Program-made: the position numbers and the translations under genes
In this document: piece after piece, positions 16,937 to 25,643 of the stretch
How positions within the stretch are numbered: position 1 is the first letter of the stretch
Layout: every line of letters begins with the position of its first letter
The notes under the pieces: generated by a model
What the model saw: the letters and a program-made list of their open reading frames with translations, nothing else
Told to the model about the DNA's origin: nothing
Databases searched by the model: none
From: Micromonospora sediminicola
GTDB lineage: Bacteria; Actinomycetota; Actinomycetes; Mycobacteriales; Micromonosporaceae
Direction: 5' to 3'
NCBI RefSeq assembly: GCF_900089585.1
Contig: NZ_FLRH01000003.1
Coordinates: 4,416,501-4,480,500, forward strand
Length of the DNA: 64,000 bases

Positions 16937-17908
16937 ATGCGCAAGCAGATGGAGGGCGACAACCAGCGCCGTCGGGCCCTGGCCCGACAGGCCCGGGAAC
17001 AGGGCCGCAGCGCGAGCCAGACCGGCGCCAGCCTGAGCGCGTCCAAGCAGGTCACCTCGCTGGACCAGCACGAGCGGTCCGGCCCGCCGCCGGCCGGCCG
17101 GCACAAGCCGGACAGCACGCGCGGCGGACCCGCGCCGCCGCCGGTCGGGGTGGCGGAACGTCCCCGCCCGCTGCCGGACCCGCAGCCGCCACGAGCGCCG
17201 TCGCTCGGGTACCGGGATCTCGTCGACGACGTGAGCCGCCGGGCCGGGGTGGACTTCACCGAGGCGAAGATCGCCGCCGAGGCCACCGTGCTCGCGCTGG
17301 CGTGGGCGCTCGGCGAGGCCGAACGGGAGCGGTTGCTCGCGGCGGTGCCGGTGAAGCTGCACGACGTGGTGCCGGTGGACGGCATCGAGCGGCGCCAGGA
17401 CCTGCCGGGCTTTCTGGCCGAGGTGGGGCGGCGCAGCCGGCTCACCCCGGAGCAGGCGCGGTACCAGGCGGAGGCGACCCTGGCCGCGATCTGCGACGCC
17501 GATGCCGAGCTGGTCGAGTCGCTGCGCGTACCGGACGGGTTGCGTGACCTGCTCGCGCCGGCCGACTACGGCGGCGGCCTGGTGGGGGCGTCGTCCGCCA
17601 CCGCCCCGCTGACCGAGCCGGAGCTGCGGGACGCGCTCGCCTCGCTGCCCTACTGGTCCAGCGACCAGCGGTCCCTGGTCCGCACGATCGAGTTGCCCGG
17701 TGGCAACCTGGACCGGGTCCTCGACCGGCTGGACCAGCTCAAGGTCGAGGTCGGGCGTGGTCCGCAGATCGGCCGGCCCGACCCGGACAGCGCCGTGCTC
17801 ACGGTCCGGACCCAGCAGGTCGACGGCGTCACGGCCGCGGACGTGGACCTGGCCCACCGGGTCGACGACGCGGTCGACGAGGCCGGCGCCGGGATGGCCG
17901 CCGGCTGA
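16937..17908 (+). CDS. DUF2267 protein fused to a degenerate pterin-carbinolamine-dehydratase-like domain
   Basis: 323 residues. A basic, Pro-rich first 90 residues are likely disordered. Residues ~98-215 are a DUF2267-type helical unit (YRDLVDDVSRRAGVDFTEAK, then a second half LPGFLAEVGRRSRLTPEQAR). Residues ~230-318 follow the pattern of 4a-hydroxytetrahydrobiopterin dehydratase: LTEPELRDALASLPYWS, a central helix, then ADVDLAHRVDDAVDE. The catalytic HHPD motif reads IGRPD and the later TH reads TQ, so dehydratase activity is not expected. DUF2267 proteins occur in stress contexts; two more are in this window. A GTTA/GGGAAG pair (16869-16872, 16889-16894) could be a SigB-like promoter. Confidence 0.85.
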   Translation: MRKQMEGDNQRRRALARQAREQGRSASQTGASLSASKQVTSLDQHERSGPPPAGRHKPDSTRGGPAPPPVGVAERPRPLPDPQPPRAPSLGYRDLVDDVSRRAGVDFTEAKIAAEATVLALAWALGEAERERLLAAVPVKLHDVVPVDGIERRQDLPGFLAEVGRRSRLTPEQARYQAEATLAAICDADAELVESLRVPDGLRDLLAPADYGGGLVGASSATAPLTEPELRDALASLPYWSSDQRSLVRTIELPGGNLDRVLDRLDQLKVEVGRGPQIGRPDPDSAVLTVRTQQVDGVTAADVDLAHRVDDAVDEAGAGMAAG

Positions 17909-17918
17909 GGTGCGAGGA

Positions 17919-17954
17919 GGGGCCCCCGCCACCACCGGTGGCGGCGGGGGCCCC
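17919..17954. terminator. Strong terminator hairpin
   Basis: Two adjacent 18-base arms (17919-17936 and 17937-17954) match at 17 of 18 positions, directly after the DUF2267 fusion gene and before the spermidine-synthase-like gene. Confidence 0.85.
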
Positions 17955-18006
17955 GCTGGGCACCCGTCCGCCCGGGCCGGGCCGCCGCCCGGTACCGTGT
18001 CCCGCC

Positions 18007-18792
18007 GTGGAACGCGAGGCCGAGACCCTGGAGATCGTCGTGGACCCGGCCCGGCCCACCGGCCGTACGCTGCTCGCCGACGGGGTCGAGCAGTCCTACG
18101 TGGATGTGGCGGACGCGCGGCACCTGCACTTCGAGTACGTGCGGCGGATCGCCGCCGTGATCGACCTGGCCGCACCGTCCGGTCAGCCGCTTCGCGTCCT
18201 GCACCTGGGCGGCGGCGCGCTCACGCTGCCGCGCTGGCTGGCCGCCACCCGCCCGGGCTCGCCGCAGCGGGTGGTCGAGCGCGATCCCGGCGTGGTCGAC
18301 CTGGTCCGCCGGAAGCTGCCCCGGGTGCCACCGGAGGTGGTCGTCGCGCTCGGCGACGCCCGGGACGCGGTCGGCGACGCGCCCGCCGGGGCGTACGACG
18401 TGGTGGTGGCCGACGTCTACCGGGCCGCGGTCATGCCGCCGCACGTGGCGGCCGTCGAGTTCGTCGCCGAGGTGGCCCGGGTGCTCCGCCCGGACGGCCT
18501 CTACCTGGTGAACCTGACCGACCTGCCGCCGCTGGCGCACACCCGGGCGCAGGTGGCCACGCTGCGCGCGGTCTTCGCCGACGTGTGCCTGCTCACCGAC
18601 CGGCGGATGCTGCGGGGCCGCCGCTACGGCAACGTGGTGCTGGCCGGCGCGCTGCGCCCGGACCGGCTGCCGGTGCGCCGCCTCGCCGCCCGGGTCGCCG
18701 GCGACCCGGTGCCGGGGACGATGCTGCACGGGGCGGCGCTGGACGCGTTCGCCGACGGCGCGCTGCCGGTCACCGACGCCCACCCGCGCTGA
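18007..18792 (+). CDS. Spermidine-synthase-like methyltransferase-fold protein
   Basis: 261 residues from GTG 18007; a longer frame would start inside the terminator hairpin. Rossmann fold with VLHLGGGALTLPRWLA (nucleotide-binding glycine loop), RVVERDPGVVDLVRR (acidic ribose-binding position), LGDARDAV and YDVVVADVYRAAVMPPHV. These are the spermine/spermidine-synthase family motifs seen in actinobacterial stand-alone proteins whose role is usually not polyamine synthesis. A TACCGT box at 17993-17998 may drive it. Product unknown. Confidence 0.85.
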   Translation: MEREAETLEIVVDPARPTGRTLLADGVEQSYVDVADARHLHFEYVRRIAAVIDLAAPSGQPLRVLHLGGGALTLPRWLAATRPGSPQRVVERDPGVVDLVRRKLPRVPPEVVVALGDARDAVGDAPAGAYDVVVADVYRAAVMPPHVAAVEFVAEVARVLRPDGLYLVNLTDLPPLAHTRAQVATLRAVFADVCLLTDRRMLRGRRYGNVVLAGALRPDRLPVRRLAARVAGDPVPGTMLHGAALDAFADGALPVTDAHPR

Positions 18793-18798
18793 GCGGGG

Positions 18799-18823
18799 GT
18801 TTTCGCACCGGCACGGCGGGTAG
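18799..18823 (+). promoter_or_regulatory. SigB/SigF-like promoter of the AI-2E permease gene
   Basis: GTTT at 18799-18802 and GGGTAG at 18818-18823, spacer 15, a full match to the pattern. Transcription would start within a few bases of the ATG at 18833. Confidence 0.65.
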
Positions 18824-18832
18824 CCGCGCCGG

Positions 18833-19942
18833 ATGAGCGCCGCCGACGACCGCTCCACCGCCCGCCGGACGCTGATCGTGATCGGCCTGGTGCTCGCCAC
18901 CGTGGTCGGGCTGGGACTGGTCTGGGCCACCCGTCGGGTGCTCGTCTGGGGTCTGGTCGCGGCGTTCCTCGCGGTCGCGCTCAAGCCGCTGGTGGATCGA
19001 CTCCAGCGCCGGGTACGCCGCCGCGCCGTGGCCACGCTGCTCGTGTTCCTGGCCACGTTCGTGCTGCTCGCCACGCTGGGCACGCTGATCGTGGTGCCGC
19101 TGGTGGACGAGGTGGGCCGGTTCGCCGACCGGGCGCCGGACCTGGTGCGCGAGGCCCAGGCCGGGCGGGGGCCGGTCGGCCGGCTGCTGGAGCGTCTCCA
19201 CCTGCTCCGGTACGCCGAACCGGAGCAGCTGCGCCGCTACGGCGACCGGCTCGGCGAGCCGACCGTCGGCCTGGTCCGGGGCGTCGCCCAGGCCGTCGCC
19301 GCCGTGGTCACGGTCGTGGTGCTGGCGTACCTGATGGTGCTGGAGGCCCCGAAGATCGTGGCGGCGACGCTGCGCCTGGTCGGCGACGGAGCGGCGGAGC
19401 GGTTGCGCCGCATCGGCCGCGACACGTCCCGGATCGTCACCGGCTACCTGAGCGGCAACCTGCTGATCAGCGTGATCTGCGGGGGTCTGACCTTCGTCGT
19501 GCTCTTCCTCCTCGGCGTGCCGTTCGCCGCGGTGATCGCCCTGGTGGTCGCCGTGGTCGACCTGATCCCGCTGGTCGGTGCGACGCTGGGCGCGATCGTC
19601 GCGGCCGGCGCGGGGTTCCTGCACTCCCCCACCGCCGGCGTGGTCGTGCTGGTGTTCTTCGTGGTCTACCAGCAGGTGGAGAACCACCTGCTGCAACCGG
19701 TCATCATGGCCCGCGCGGTCCGGCTGAACCCGTTGACCGTGCTGGTCAGCCTCCTGCTCGCCGCCGAGCTGGCCGGTCTGGTCGGGGCGCTGCTGGCGAT
19801 TCCGGCGGCCGGTGTCGTCCAGGTGCTGCTGCGGGAGTTCGTTCCGGCCGGACGGCAGGCACTGCCCGTGCCGGCCGCCGGGGACGGCCCGGCCGGCGCA
19901 CCGGGTCCCGGCACGCGGGACCGGCCGCCGGCCGGTGGGTGA
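18833..19942 (+). CDS. AI-2E family (PerM-type) membrane transporter
   Basis: 369 residues with about eight hydrophobic segments: a first pair near residues 10-55, TLLVFLATFVLLATLGTLI, a large soluble segment near residues 100-150, and a C-terminal bundle with FVVYQQVENHLLQPVIMARAV, the family signature. Members export autoinducer-like or other small solutes; several are stress-related Na+ or osmolyte carriers. The last ~30 residues are Pro/Gly-rich. A well-matched SigB-like promoter precedes it. Confidence 0.9.
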   Translation: MSAADDRSTARRTLIVIGLVLATVVGLGLVWATRRVLVWGLVAAFLAVALKPLVDRLQRRVRRRAVATLLVFLATFVLLATLGTLIVVPLVDEVGRFADRAPDLVREAQAGRGPVGRLLERLHLLRYAEPEQLRRYGDRLGEPTVGLVRGVAQAVAAVVTVVVLAYLMVLEAPKIVAATLRLVGDGAAERLRRIGRDTSRIVTGYLSGNLLISVICGGLTFVVLFLLGVPFAAVIALVVAVVDLIPLVGATLGAIVAAGAGFLHSPTAGVVVLVFFVVYQQVENHLLQPVIMARAVRLNPLTVLVSLLLAAELAGLVGALLAIPAAGVVQVLLREFVPAGRQALPVPAAGDGPAGAPGPGTRDRPPAGG

Positions 19943-19952
19943 GGCGGGGCGG

Positions 19953-21251
19953 TCAGCGCCGCCGGACCAGTTCGGGCGACTCGCTCTCCAGCGGCACCGC
20001 GTTGGCCGGCACCAGGCCGAGCTGCACGGCGGGCCGGGGCAGCGTCGCGTCGAGCGCCCAGTCCGCGGCGACCCGAGGACGGTTCCCCGGCATGGCCAGC
20101 AGGTGGTAGCCGCGGGTGACCGCCTTGGCCGGCAGCCCGGACAGCGGCACGTGCAGCGGGTTCGCGGCCGCGTCCTTGCCGCCCAGGTCCACCACCCAGC
20201 CCAGGTCGTGGTGCTTGTAGGACTTGCGGGCGCCCTGCCCGTACGAGGCGGCGATGTTGTGCGCGGCCAGCTTGCCCTGCCGCTGGGCGTGCTGCGCGGT
20301 CATCGCGCACACCTGCCCGGGCCGGGTCGGGTCGGGCACGGCGGCGGCGTCGCCGCAGGCGAACACCTCCGGGTAGCCGGGGACGTTGAGGTACTCGTCG
20401 ACCACCAGCCGGCCCTTCTCGGTACGCAGGCCCAGCTCGGCCACGAACGGGTCGGGGCGTACGCCGACGCACCAGATGAGGCTGCAGGTCGGGACGTACT
20501 CGCCGTCGGTGAGCATCACCCCGTCCGGGGTGGCCTCGGCGACCGAGGTGCCCATCCGCACGTCCACGCCGCGCTTGCGCAGCACCCGGTCGGCGGTGAC
20601 GGACATCCGCCGGTCCAGCTCGGGCAGCACGCGGGGGGCGACGTCCAGCAGCATCCAGCGCGGGCGGACCTTCAGGTGCGGGCGCTGGGCCAGCAGCCGG
20701 TCGGTGAACAGCTGTCCGTGCGCGGCGACCTCGGTGCCGGTGTAGCCGGCGCCGACCACGACGAACGTGGTGCGGGCGCGCTGCTCGGCCGGGTCGTCGG
20801 TCAGCTCGGCCAGCTCGACCTGCCGGACCACGTGGTCGTGCAGGTAGAGCGCCTCGGGCAGGCCGCGGAAGCCGTGCGCGTACTCGGTGACCCCGGGGAT
20901 GGGCAGCAGCTTGTTGACGCTGCCCACGGAGAGGATCAGCCGGTCGTACGCGAGCTGGCCGTGGTCGCCCTCGGCGGAGCGGTAGCCGACCCAGCGGTTC
21001 TGCAGGTCCACCCGGTCGGCCTCGCCGACCACCACCCGGACGCCGTCGAGCGTGCCGGCAAGCGGCACGGAGATCCGGGTCGGCTCGACCACGCCGGCCG
21101 CGACCTCGGGCAGCAGCGGCAGGTAGAGGAAGTAGTCGGTCGTGTTCAGCAGGACGATCTCGGCCCGGTCGCGGGCCAGTCGGCGCAACGTCTTGGCCGC
21201 GTGGTACCCGGCGAACCCGGCCCCCACGATCACCACACGTGGTTTCGTCAT
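19953..21251 (-). CDS. Type II NADH dehydrogenase (NDH-2-like flavoprotein)
   Basis: 432 residues starting at ATG 21251. FAD site VVIVGAGFAGYHAAK at the N-terminus, second dinucleotide site TFVVVGAGYTGTEVA near residue 165, and the FAD-binding FACGDAAAVP near residue 310. AMTAQHAQRQGKLAAHNI is typical of NDH-2 enzymes, which pass electrons from NADH to quinone at the membrane without pumping protons. No Cys pair of disulfide reductases is present. Divergent from the M28 peptidase; a GTTT-N15-GGGAAC box lies just upstream of the start. Confidence 0.9.
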   Translation of the reverse strand: MTKPRVVIVGAGFAGYHAAKTLRRLARDRAEIVLLNTTDYFLYLPLLPEVAAGVVEPTRISVPLAGTLDGVRVVVGEADRVDLQNRWVGYRSAEGDHGQLAYDRLILSVGSVNKLLPIPGVTEYAHGFRGLPEALYLHDHVVRQVELAELTDDPAEQRARTTFVVVGAGYTGTEVAAHGQLFTDRLLAQRPHLKVRPRWMLLDVAPRVLPELDRRMSVTADRVLRKRGVDVRMGTSVAEATPDGVMLTDGEYVPTCSLIWCVGVRPDPFVAELGLRTEKGRLVVDEYLNVPGYPEVFACGDAAAVPDPTRPGQVCAMTAQHAQRQGKLAAHNIAASYGQGARKSYKHHDLGWVVDLGGKDAAANPLHVPLSGLPAKAVTRGYHLLAMPGNRPRVAADWALDATLPRPAVQLGLVPANAVPLESESPELVRRR

Positions 21252-21261
21252 GTCTGCTGCC

Positions 21262-21286
21262 GTTCCCGGGCAGACCTGCGACAAAC
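21262..21286 (-). promoter_or_regulatory. SigB/SigF-like promoter of the NDH-2 gene
   Basis: On the minus strand GTTT (21286-21283) and GGGAAC (21267-21262) with a 15-base spacer, ending 10 bases before the ATG. Confidence 0.5.
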
Positions 21287-21318
21287 GTGGCGATGATCCA
21301 TCCACGAACAACGATATG

Positions 21319-21328
21319 GACAATTGTC
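21319..21328. promoter_or_regulatory. 10-bp perfect palindrome GACAATTGTC between divergent genes
   Basis: An AT-rich palindrome 24 bases before the M28 peptidase start, in a less GC-rich patch. It could be a regulator site or part of the peptidase promoter. No regulator can be assigned. Confidence 0.35.
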
Positions 21329-21351
21329 GTGATCGGCGCGAGGATGCCCTG

Positions 21352-22794
21352 ATGGGAAACCACCAGACCGCCGGGGGTCGACCCACGAGGTCGAGCCGGC
21401 GTACCTTCCTCACCGCCTCCGCCGCGGCCACCGCCGCCGCCGTCGCCACCCCGCTCACCGCCGCCCCGGCGGCCGCCGCCGGGGCGCCGCCCGGCCCGGG
21501 CCGTCCGACCCGGCCGCAGCGCCCGGACCGCGAGCTGACCGCGCTGCTGCGCGAGATCGACAGGCACCGGATCGAGGCCACCGTCCGCCGGCTCGCCGCG
21601 TTCGGCACCCGGCACACCCTCTCCAGCCAGACCGATCCGGTACGCGGCATCGGCGCCGCCCGCGACTGGATCCACGCCCAACTGTCCGGGTACGCCGCCG
21701 CCTCCGGCGGCCGGATGACCGTCGAACTCCAGTCCTACGTGCAGGAACCGGCGTCCCGGATCCCGACCGCGACCACGATCACCAACGTGGTGGCGACGCT
21801 GCGCGGCGACGTCACGCCGGAGCGGGTGTACGTGATCACCGGTCACTACGACTCCCGTGCCACGGATGTGATGGACGCGGTCAGCGACGCGCCGGGCGCC
21901 GACGACGACGCCTCCGGCGTGGCCGTGGTCATGGAGCTGGCCCGGGTGCTGGCCAGCCGGCGCAGCGAGGCCACCATCGTGCTGGCCGCCGTGGCCGGCG
22001 AGGAGCAGGGACTGTACGGCTCGGCGTACCTGGCCGGCCGGCTGAAGGCGGCGGGCGTGGACGTGCAGGGCATGTTCAGCAACGACATCGTGGGCAGCAG
22101 CACCGCCGACGACGGCACCCGCGACCCGCGTACGGTGCGGCTCTTCGCCGAGGGTGTGCCGACCGCCGAGACCCCGGCCGAGGCGAGCGTGCGGCAGTCC
22201 GTCGGCGGCGAGAACGACTCCCCGTCGCGGCAGCTGGCCCGGTTCGTCAGCGACGTGGCGGACAACGCCGCCACCGGGATGGGGATCCGGGTGGTCTACC
22301 GGCGGGACCGCTACCTGCGCGGCAGCGACCACATCTCGTTCCTGCGCGAGGGTTGGCCGGCCGGCCGGTTCACCGAGCCCGCCGAGGACTTCGCCCACCA
22401 GCACCAGGACGTCCGGGTGGTCGACGGCGTGCAGTACGGCGACCTGCCCGAGTTCTGCGACTTCGACTACATCACCCGGGTGGCCCGGGTGAACGCCGCG
22501 ACGCTGTGGTCGCTGGCCCAGGCGCCGGGCACGCCGAAGGGCCTGGTCGTGGTGACCACGAACCTGACCAACGACACCACGCTGCGCTGGCAGCGCGGAC
22601 CGGAGCCGGACCTGGCCGGCTACGAGGTGGTGTGGCGGGAGACCACCGCCGCCGAGTGGCAGAGGGTGCTGCCGGTCGGCGACGTCACCGAGATGACGGT
22701 GGACCTGTCCAAGGACAACGTGTTCTTCGGTGTGCGGGCGGTCGACCGGGCCGGCCACCGCAGCCCGGTGGCGTTCCCGAAGCCGGGCAGCTGA
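21352..22794 (+). CDS. Secreted M28-family zinc aminopeptidase (Tat substrate)
   Basis: 480 residues. The N-terminus has a twin-arginine signal, SRRTFLTASAAA, with a long Ala-rich h-region and likely cleavage after about residue 43. Catalytic domain: VITGHYDSR (metal His), GADDDASG (bridging Asp and nearby), VAGEEQGLYG (general base Glu and metal Glu), SNDIVG (metal Asp), and SDHISF (metal His). All five metal ligands are present. The C-terminal ~85 residues (from GLVVVTTNLTNDTTLRW) look like a fibronectin-III-type module. It should release N-terminal residues from peptides outside the cell. A GAGG site precedes the ATG. Confidence 0.93.
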   Translation: MGNHQTAGGRPTRSSRRTFLTASAAATAAAVATPLTAAPAAAAGAPPGPGRPTRPQRPDRELTALLREIDRHRIEATVRRLAAFGTRHTLSSQTDPVRGIGAARDWIHAQLSGYAAASGGRMTVELQSYVQEPASRIPTATTITNVVATLRGDVTPERVYVITGHYDSRATDVMDAVSDAPGADDDASGVAVVMELARVLASRRSEATIVLAAVAGEEQGLYGSAYLAGRLKAAGVDVQGMFSNDIVGSSTADDGTRDPRTVRLFAEGVPTAETPAEASVRQSVGGENDSPSRQLARFVSDVADNAATGMGIRVVYRRDRYLRGSDHISFLREGWPAGRFTEPAEDFAHQHQDVRVVDGVQYGDLPEFCDFDYITRVARVNAATLWSLAQAPGTPKGLVVVTTNLTNDTTLRWQRGPEPDLAGYEVVWRETTAAEWQRVLPVGDVTEMTVDLSKDNVFFGVRAVDRAGHRSPVAFPKPGS

Positions 22795-22822
22795 CCCCGT
22801 GCCGCCGCCGGCGCCGGGTGGC

Positions 22823-23359
22823 TCAGTCCGGCGCCGGGGCGGTGATCGCCCAGCGTTCGTGGTCCCGCCAGGCGCCGTCGATGAACAGGTAGTCCGGGGA
22901 GAAGCCCTCCAGCCGGAAGCCCAGCCGGCGGGCCAGCCGCTTCGACGGCTCGTTGCCGGGCTGGATGTTGGCCTCCAGCCGGTGCAGTCCGAGCGGGCCG
23001 AACGCGTGGGCGATCACCAGCCGCACCCCGGCCGTGGCGTGGCCGGTGCCCGCGTACGGGCGGAAGGCGGCGTAGCCGAGGTAGCCGCCGCGCAGCGCGC
23101 CGAGCACGATGCCGCTGATGGTCGCGTACCCGGCGATCTCCCCGGTGGCCCGGTCGCAGAACAGGAACCCGTCGCTGCCCCGGCCCCTGATCTTGCGCAG
23201 GTACGCCGCGTACCGCTCGGCGTCGTCCGGCGCCGACAGCCACGGGTGGTGCAGGTCCTGGCTGCGCCGGGCGGCGGCGACGAACTCCGTCTCGTCACCG
23301 GGGCGGGGACGGCGGATCGCGACGCGCCCGTCGCTGCGCAGGTATCTCACGGTGCCCAC
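22823..23359 (-). CDS. GNAT acetyltransferase, RimJ/RimL type
   Basis: 178 residues. VAIRRPRPGDETEFV at the start, the acetyl-CoA region LGYAAFRPYAGTGHATAGVRL, and the family motif LHRLEANIQPGNEPSKRLARRLGF. It resembles acetylases of ribosomal-protein N-termini and small molecules; substrate unknown. GTG 23359 and GTG 23350 are both possible starts. Convergent with the M28 peptidase (28 bases between stops). Confidence 0.9.
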   Translation of the reverse strand: MGTVRYLRSDGRVAIRRPRPGDETEFVAAARRSQDLHHPWLSAPDDAERYAAYLRKIRGRGSDGFLFCDRATGEIAGYATISGIVLGALRGGYLGYAAFRPYAGTGHATAGVRLVIAHAFGPLGLHRLEANIQPGNEPSKRLARRLGFRLEGFSPDYLFIDGAWRDHERWAITAPAPD

Positions 23360-23683
23360 TCTCGGCCACCGGCTCGCCCTCGCCTCGGGCGGGGTCGCCG
23401 GGCGCCTCGGATTCCCCTACCGTGGTCCGCGACGACGGGAGGTCGATCATGAGGACTGCTCCACTCGGCACGGTGCTGGTTCCCGCTTCGCCCCCGGGTC
23501 GCGCGGTGTCCTGACCCCGCCACCCTCAGCGCGAAGCGACAGGTGACCCGCCACGCGCGGGTCTCCCGCCCCGGCGTGCCCGCACGCCACCACATCGCTT
23601 CCGAGGGAGTTCCCCGTGTTTCCGGACCACCCGTCCGGGCGCCCCACCGCGCCCGGACCACGTAACCCTGCCCGGCGGCCGGC
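23360..23683. other. 324-base intergenic region with a possible leader peptide
   Basis: Between the divergent GNAT and MFS genes. It holds a 21-codon open frame at 23449-23514 described separately. Nothing else is recognised. Confidence 0.4.
23449..23514 (+). CDS. Possible 21-residue leader peptide upstream of the MFS gene
   Basis: ATG with an excellent GGGAGG ribosome site seven bases ahead opens a frame MRTAPLGTVLVPASPPGRAVS that then stops. It lies 170 bases before the MFS transporter start. It may be a regulatory leader or a gene remnant. Only the ribosome site supports it. Confidence 0.3.
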   Translation: MRTAPLGTVLVPASPPGRAVS

Positions 23684-24943
23684 ATGACCGGTACCGTGCC
23701 GGCCGGCCGACTCGGCCGCGACTTCCACCTGCTCTGGGCCGCCTCGGCGGTCTCCAACCTGGGCGACGGGATCACCCTGGTGGCCGCGCCGCTGCTGGTC
23801 GCCTCGATCGCCCCCGACCCCGCCGCCGTCGCCGCCGCGGCGCTCGCCCCACAACTGCCCTGGTTGCTGTTCGCGCTGGTCAGCGGCGCCGTCGTGGACC
23901 GCCTCGATCGGCGCCGGCTGATCGCCGTGGTGAACGCCGGTCGGGCCGCGATCCTGGGCGCGCTGGCCGCGGCGGTGCTCACCGGCACTGCCACGGTGCC
24001 GCTGATCTGCCTGGCCTTCTTCCTCACCGGCGTCGGGGAGACGCTCGTGGACACCGCCGCCGGCGCGCTGCTGCCGTCGGTCGTGTCGCCCGAGCGGCTG
24101 GAACAGGCGAACAGCCGGCTCTCCGCCACCTTCGTCGTCGGCAACCAGTTCCTGGCCAAGCCGCTCGGGGCGTACCTGTTCGTGGGCGCCGCGGCCCTGC
24201 CGTTCGGCGTCGACGCGGCCACCTTCGGGTTGGCGGCGCTCCTGCTGGCCATGCTCCCCCGGCGCCCGCTCGGCCCGGCGCAACCGGCGCTCCCGGCGGC
24301 GGCCCGCCGGTCGCTGCGGGCGGAGATCGGGGAGGGACTGCGGTCGCTGTGGGCGACACCGGTGCTGCGCACGCTGGCCGCGTGCATCGCGGTGATGAAC
24401 GTGGCCTTCTGCGCGGCGTTCGCCGCGTTCGTGCTCTACGCCCGCGACCGGCTCGGCCTCGACGAGATCGGGTACGGGCTGCTGCTGACCGCCTCGGCGG
24501 TCGGTGGACTGGCCGGCAGCGCGCTGACGACCCGGCTGCGCTCCCGGTTCGGCACGCCCGCCCTGCTGCGGGCGGGGCTGCTGGTCGAGGTCGGCCTCCA
24601 GGTCGTGCTGGGCACCACCCGGGAGCCACTGGTCGCCGGGGCGGCCCTGGCCGTCTGGGGCGCACACGCCATGGTGTGGGGCGTCCTGGTGGTGTCGCTC
24701 CGCCAGCGGCTGGTGCCGGATCGGCTGCGGGGCCGGGTCAACGGCGCCTACGCCCTCGCGGACCTGGGTGGCGCGGCGCTCGGCACCGTCGCCGGCGGTC
24801 TGCTCGCCACGGCCACCGGGAGCGTCCTGACGCCGCTCTGGCTGGCGGCGGCCCTGCTGGCCGGGCTCACCGCGTGGGCGTGGCCCCGACTCGCGGACGC
24901 GGCAGCCGCCGCTCCGCCCGGTCCGGGCGGTCCGCCGTCCTGA
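23684..24943 (+). CDS. MFS transporter (MFS_3/EntS-like exporter)
   Basis: 419 residues with about twelve hydrophobic segments. FHLLWAASAVSNLGDGITLVAAPLL at the N-terminus and VVDRLDRRRLI between helices 2 and 3 are typical of the EntS/macrolide-export branch. RERL-like RLVPDRLRGRVNGAYALADLGGAALG is the conserved loop in the second half. It probably exports a small hydrophobic compound or siderophore. No regulator lies next to it. The start ATG has no clear ribosome site. Confidence 0.9.
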   Translation: MTGTVPAGRLGRDFHLLWAASAVSNLGDGITLVAAPLLVASIAPDPAAVAAAALAPQLPWLLFALVSGAVVDRLDRRRLIAVVNAGRAAILGALAAAVLTGTATVPLICLAFFLTGVGETLVDTAAGALLPSVVSPERLEQANSRLSATFVVGNQFLAKPLGAYLFVGAAALPFGVDAATFGLAALLLAMLPRRPLGPAQPALPAAARRSLRAEIGEGLRSLWATPVLRTLAACIAVMNVAFCAAFAAFVLYARDRLGLDEIGYGLLLTASAVGGLAGSALTTRLRSRFGTPALLRAGLLVEVGLQVVLGTTREPLVAGAALAVWGAHAMVWGVLVVSLRQRLVPDRLRGRVNGAYALADLGGAALGTVAGGLLATATGSVLTPLWLAAALLAGLTAWAWPRLADAAAAAPPGPGGPPS

Positions 24944-25255
24944 CCCACTCCGGTGCGCCGAGGTGGTGGCGTCCGGGCCTCCCCGATGCCGCCGCCTCGG
25001 CGCGGCGCGGTCCTCCTGCGCGGTGTCGCCGCCCGCAGCCCCGTCGGTAGGTACGCGTCGCATCCCGCGCAGGACGCCCATGGCTGCACGCCGCAGGGCC
25101 GATCAGCACCCCGCATGGCCGACCAGCACGCCGCCTGCCACCGCACCGCACCCAGGACGGACCGGACACAGCCCGCGTTCCCGCAGCACTCGCCTCCGCA
25201 ACGCCTTTCGAGCTGATATCAGAAACGACTCGGAGGGCCGGGACCCGCCCGCAAC

Positions 25256-25485
25256 CGGAGCGTGAGTCGCTTCGGGGCGTCGGTGCCCGCCCCCGACCGA
25301 GAGCGTGAGGTCGCTTCCGGGCGTCGGTGCCCGCCCCCGACCGAGAGCGTGAGGTCGCTTCCGGGCGTCGGTGCCCGCCCCCGACCGAGAGCGTGAGGTC
25401 GCTTCCGGGCGTCGGTGCCCGCCCCCGACCGAGAGCGTGAGGTCGCTTCCGGGCGTCGGTGCCCGCCCCCGACGAGAGCGTGAGT
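25256..25485. repeat. 44-bp tandem repeat, four near-identical units plus degenerate ends
   Basis: Units start at 25299, 25343, 25387 and 25431 (period 44); the last has lost one C (43 bases, ends 25473). A degenerate unit precedes (25256-25298) and a partial one follows. Each unit contains GTCGG...CCGAC, able to form a small hairpin. The period is not a multiple of three and no frame is kept, so it is noncoding. Confidence 0.95.
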
Positions 25486-25643
25486 CGTTGACGGCATCAG
25501 CTCGATAGGCACCGTGACGGGCACGGCCCGGCCCGTGTCGGGTAGTCACCGGACGCCCCCGTCGGTGGTGCCCGCCGGCCGGATGCCAACTGCGCCGTGT
25601 GGGGTGTTGGCTGCTCGCCTCAGGATCACCGCCCCGGACGCCT

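Noticed and set aside
19666..22758. Long minus-strand open frame overlapping NDH-2 and M28 peptidase
   Set aside because: Low-complexity Arg/Gly/Pro translation; the real genes have intact catalytic motifs in other frames.
24953..25265. Short plus-strand ORFs after the MFS gene
   Set aside because: No ribosome site, biased toward Arg/Pro/Ser, unlike real short genes here.
25256..25485. CRISPR array
   Set aside because: Units are contiguous without spacers of different sequence and no cas genes are nearby.
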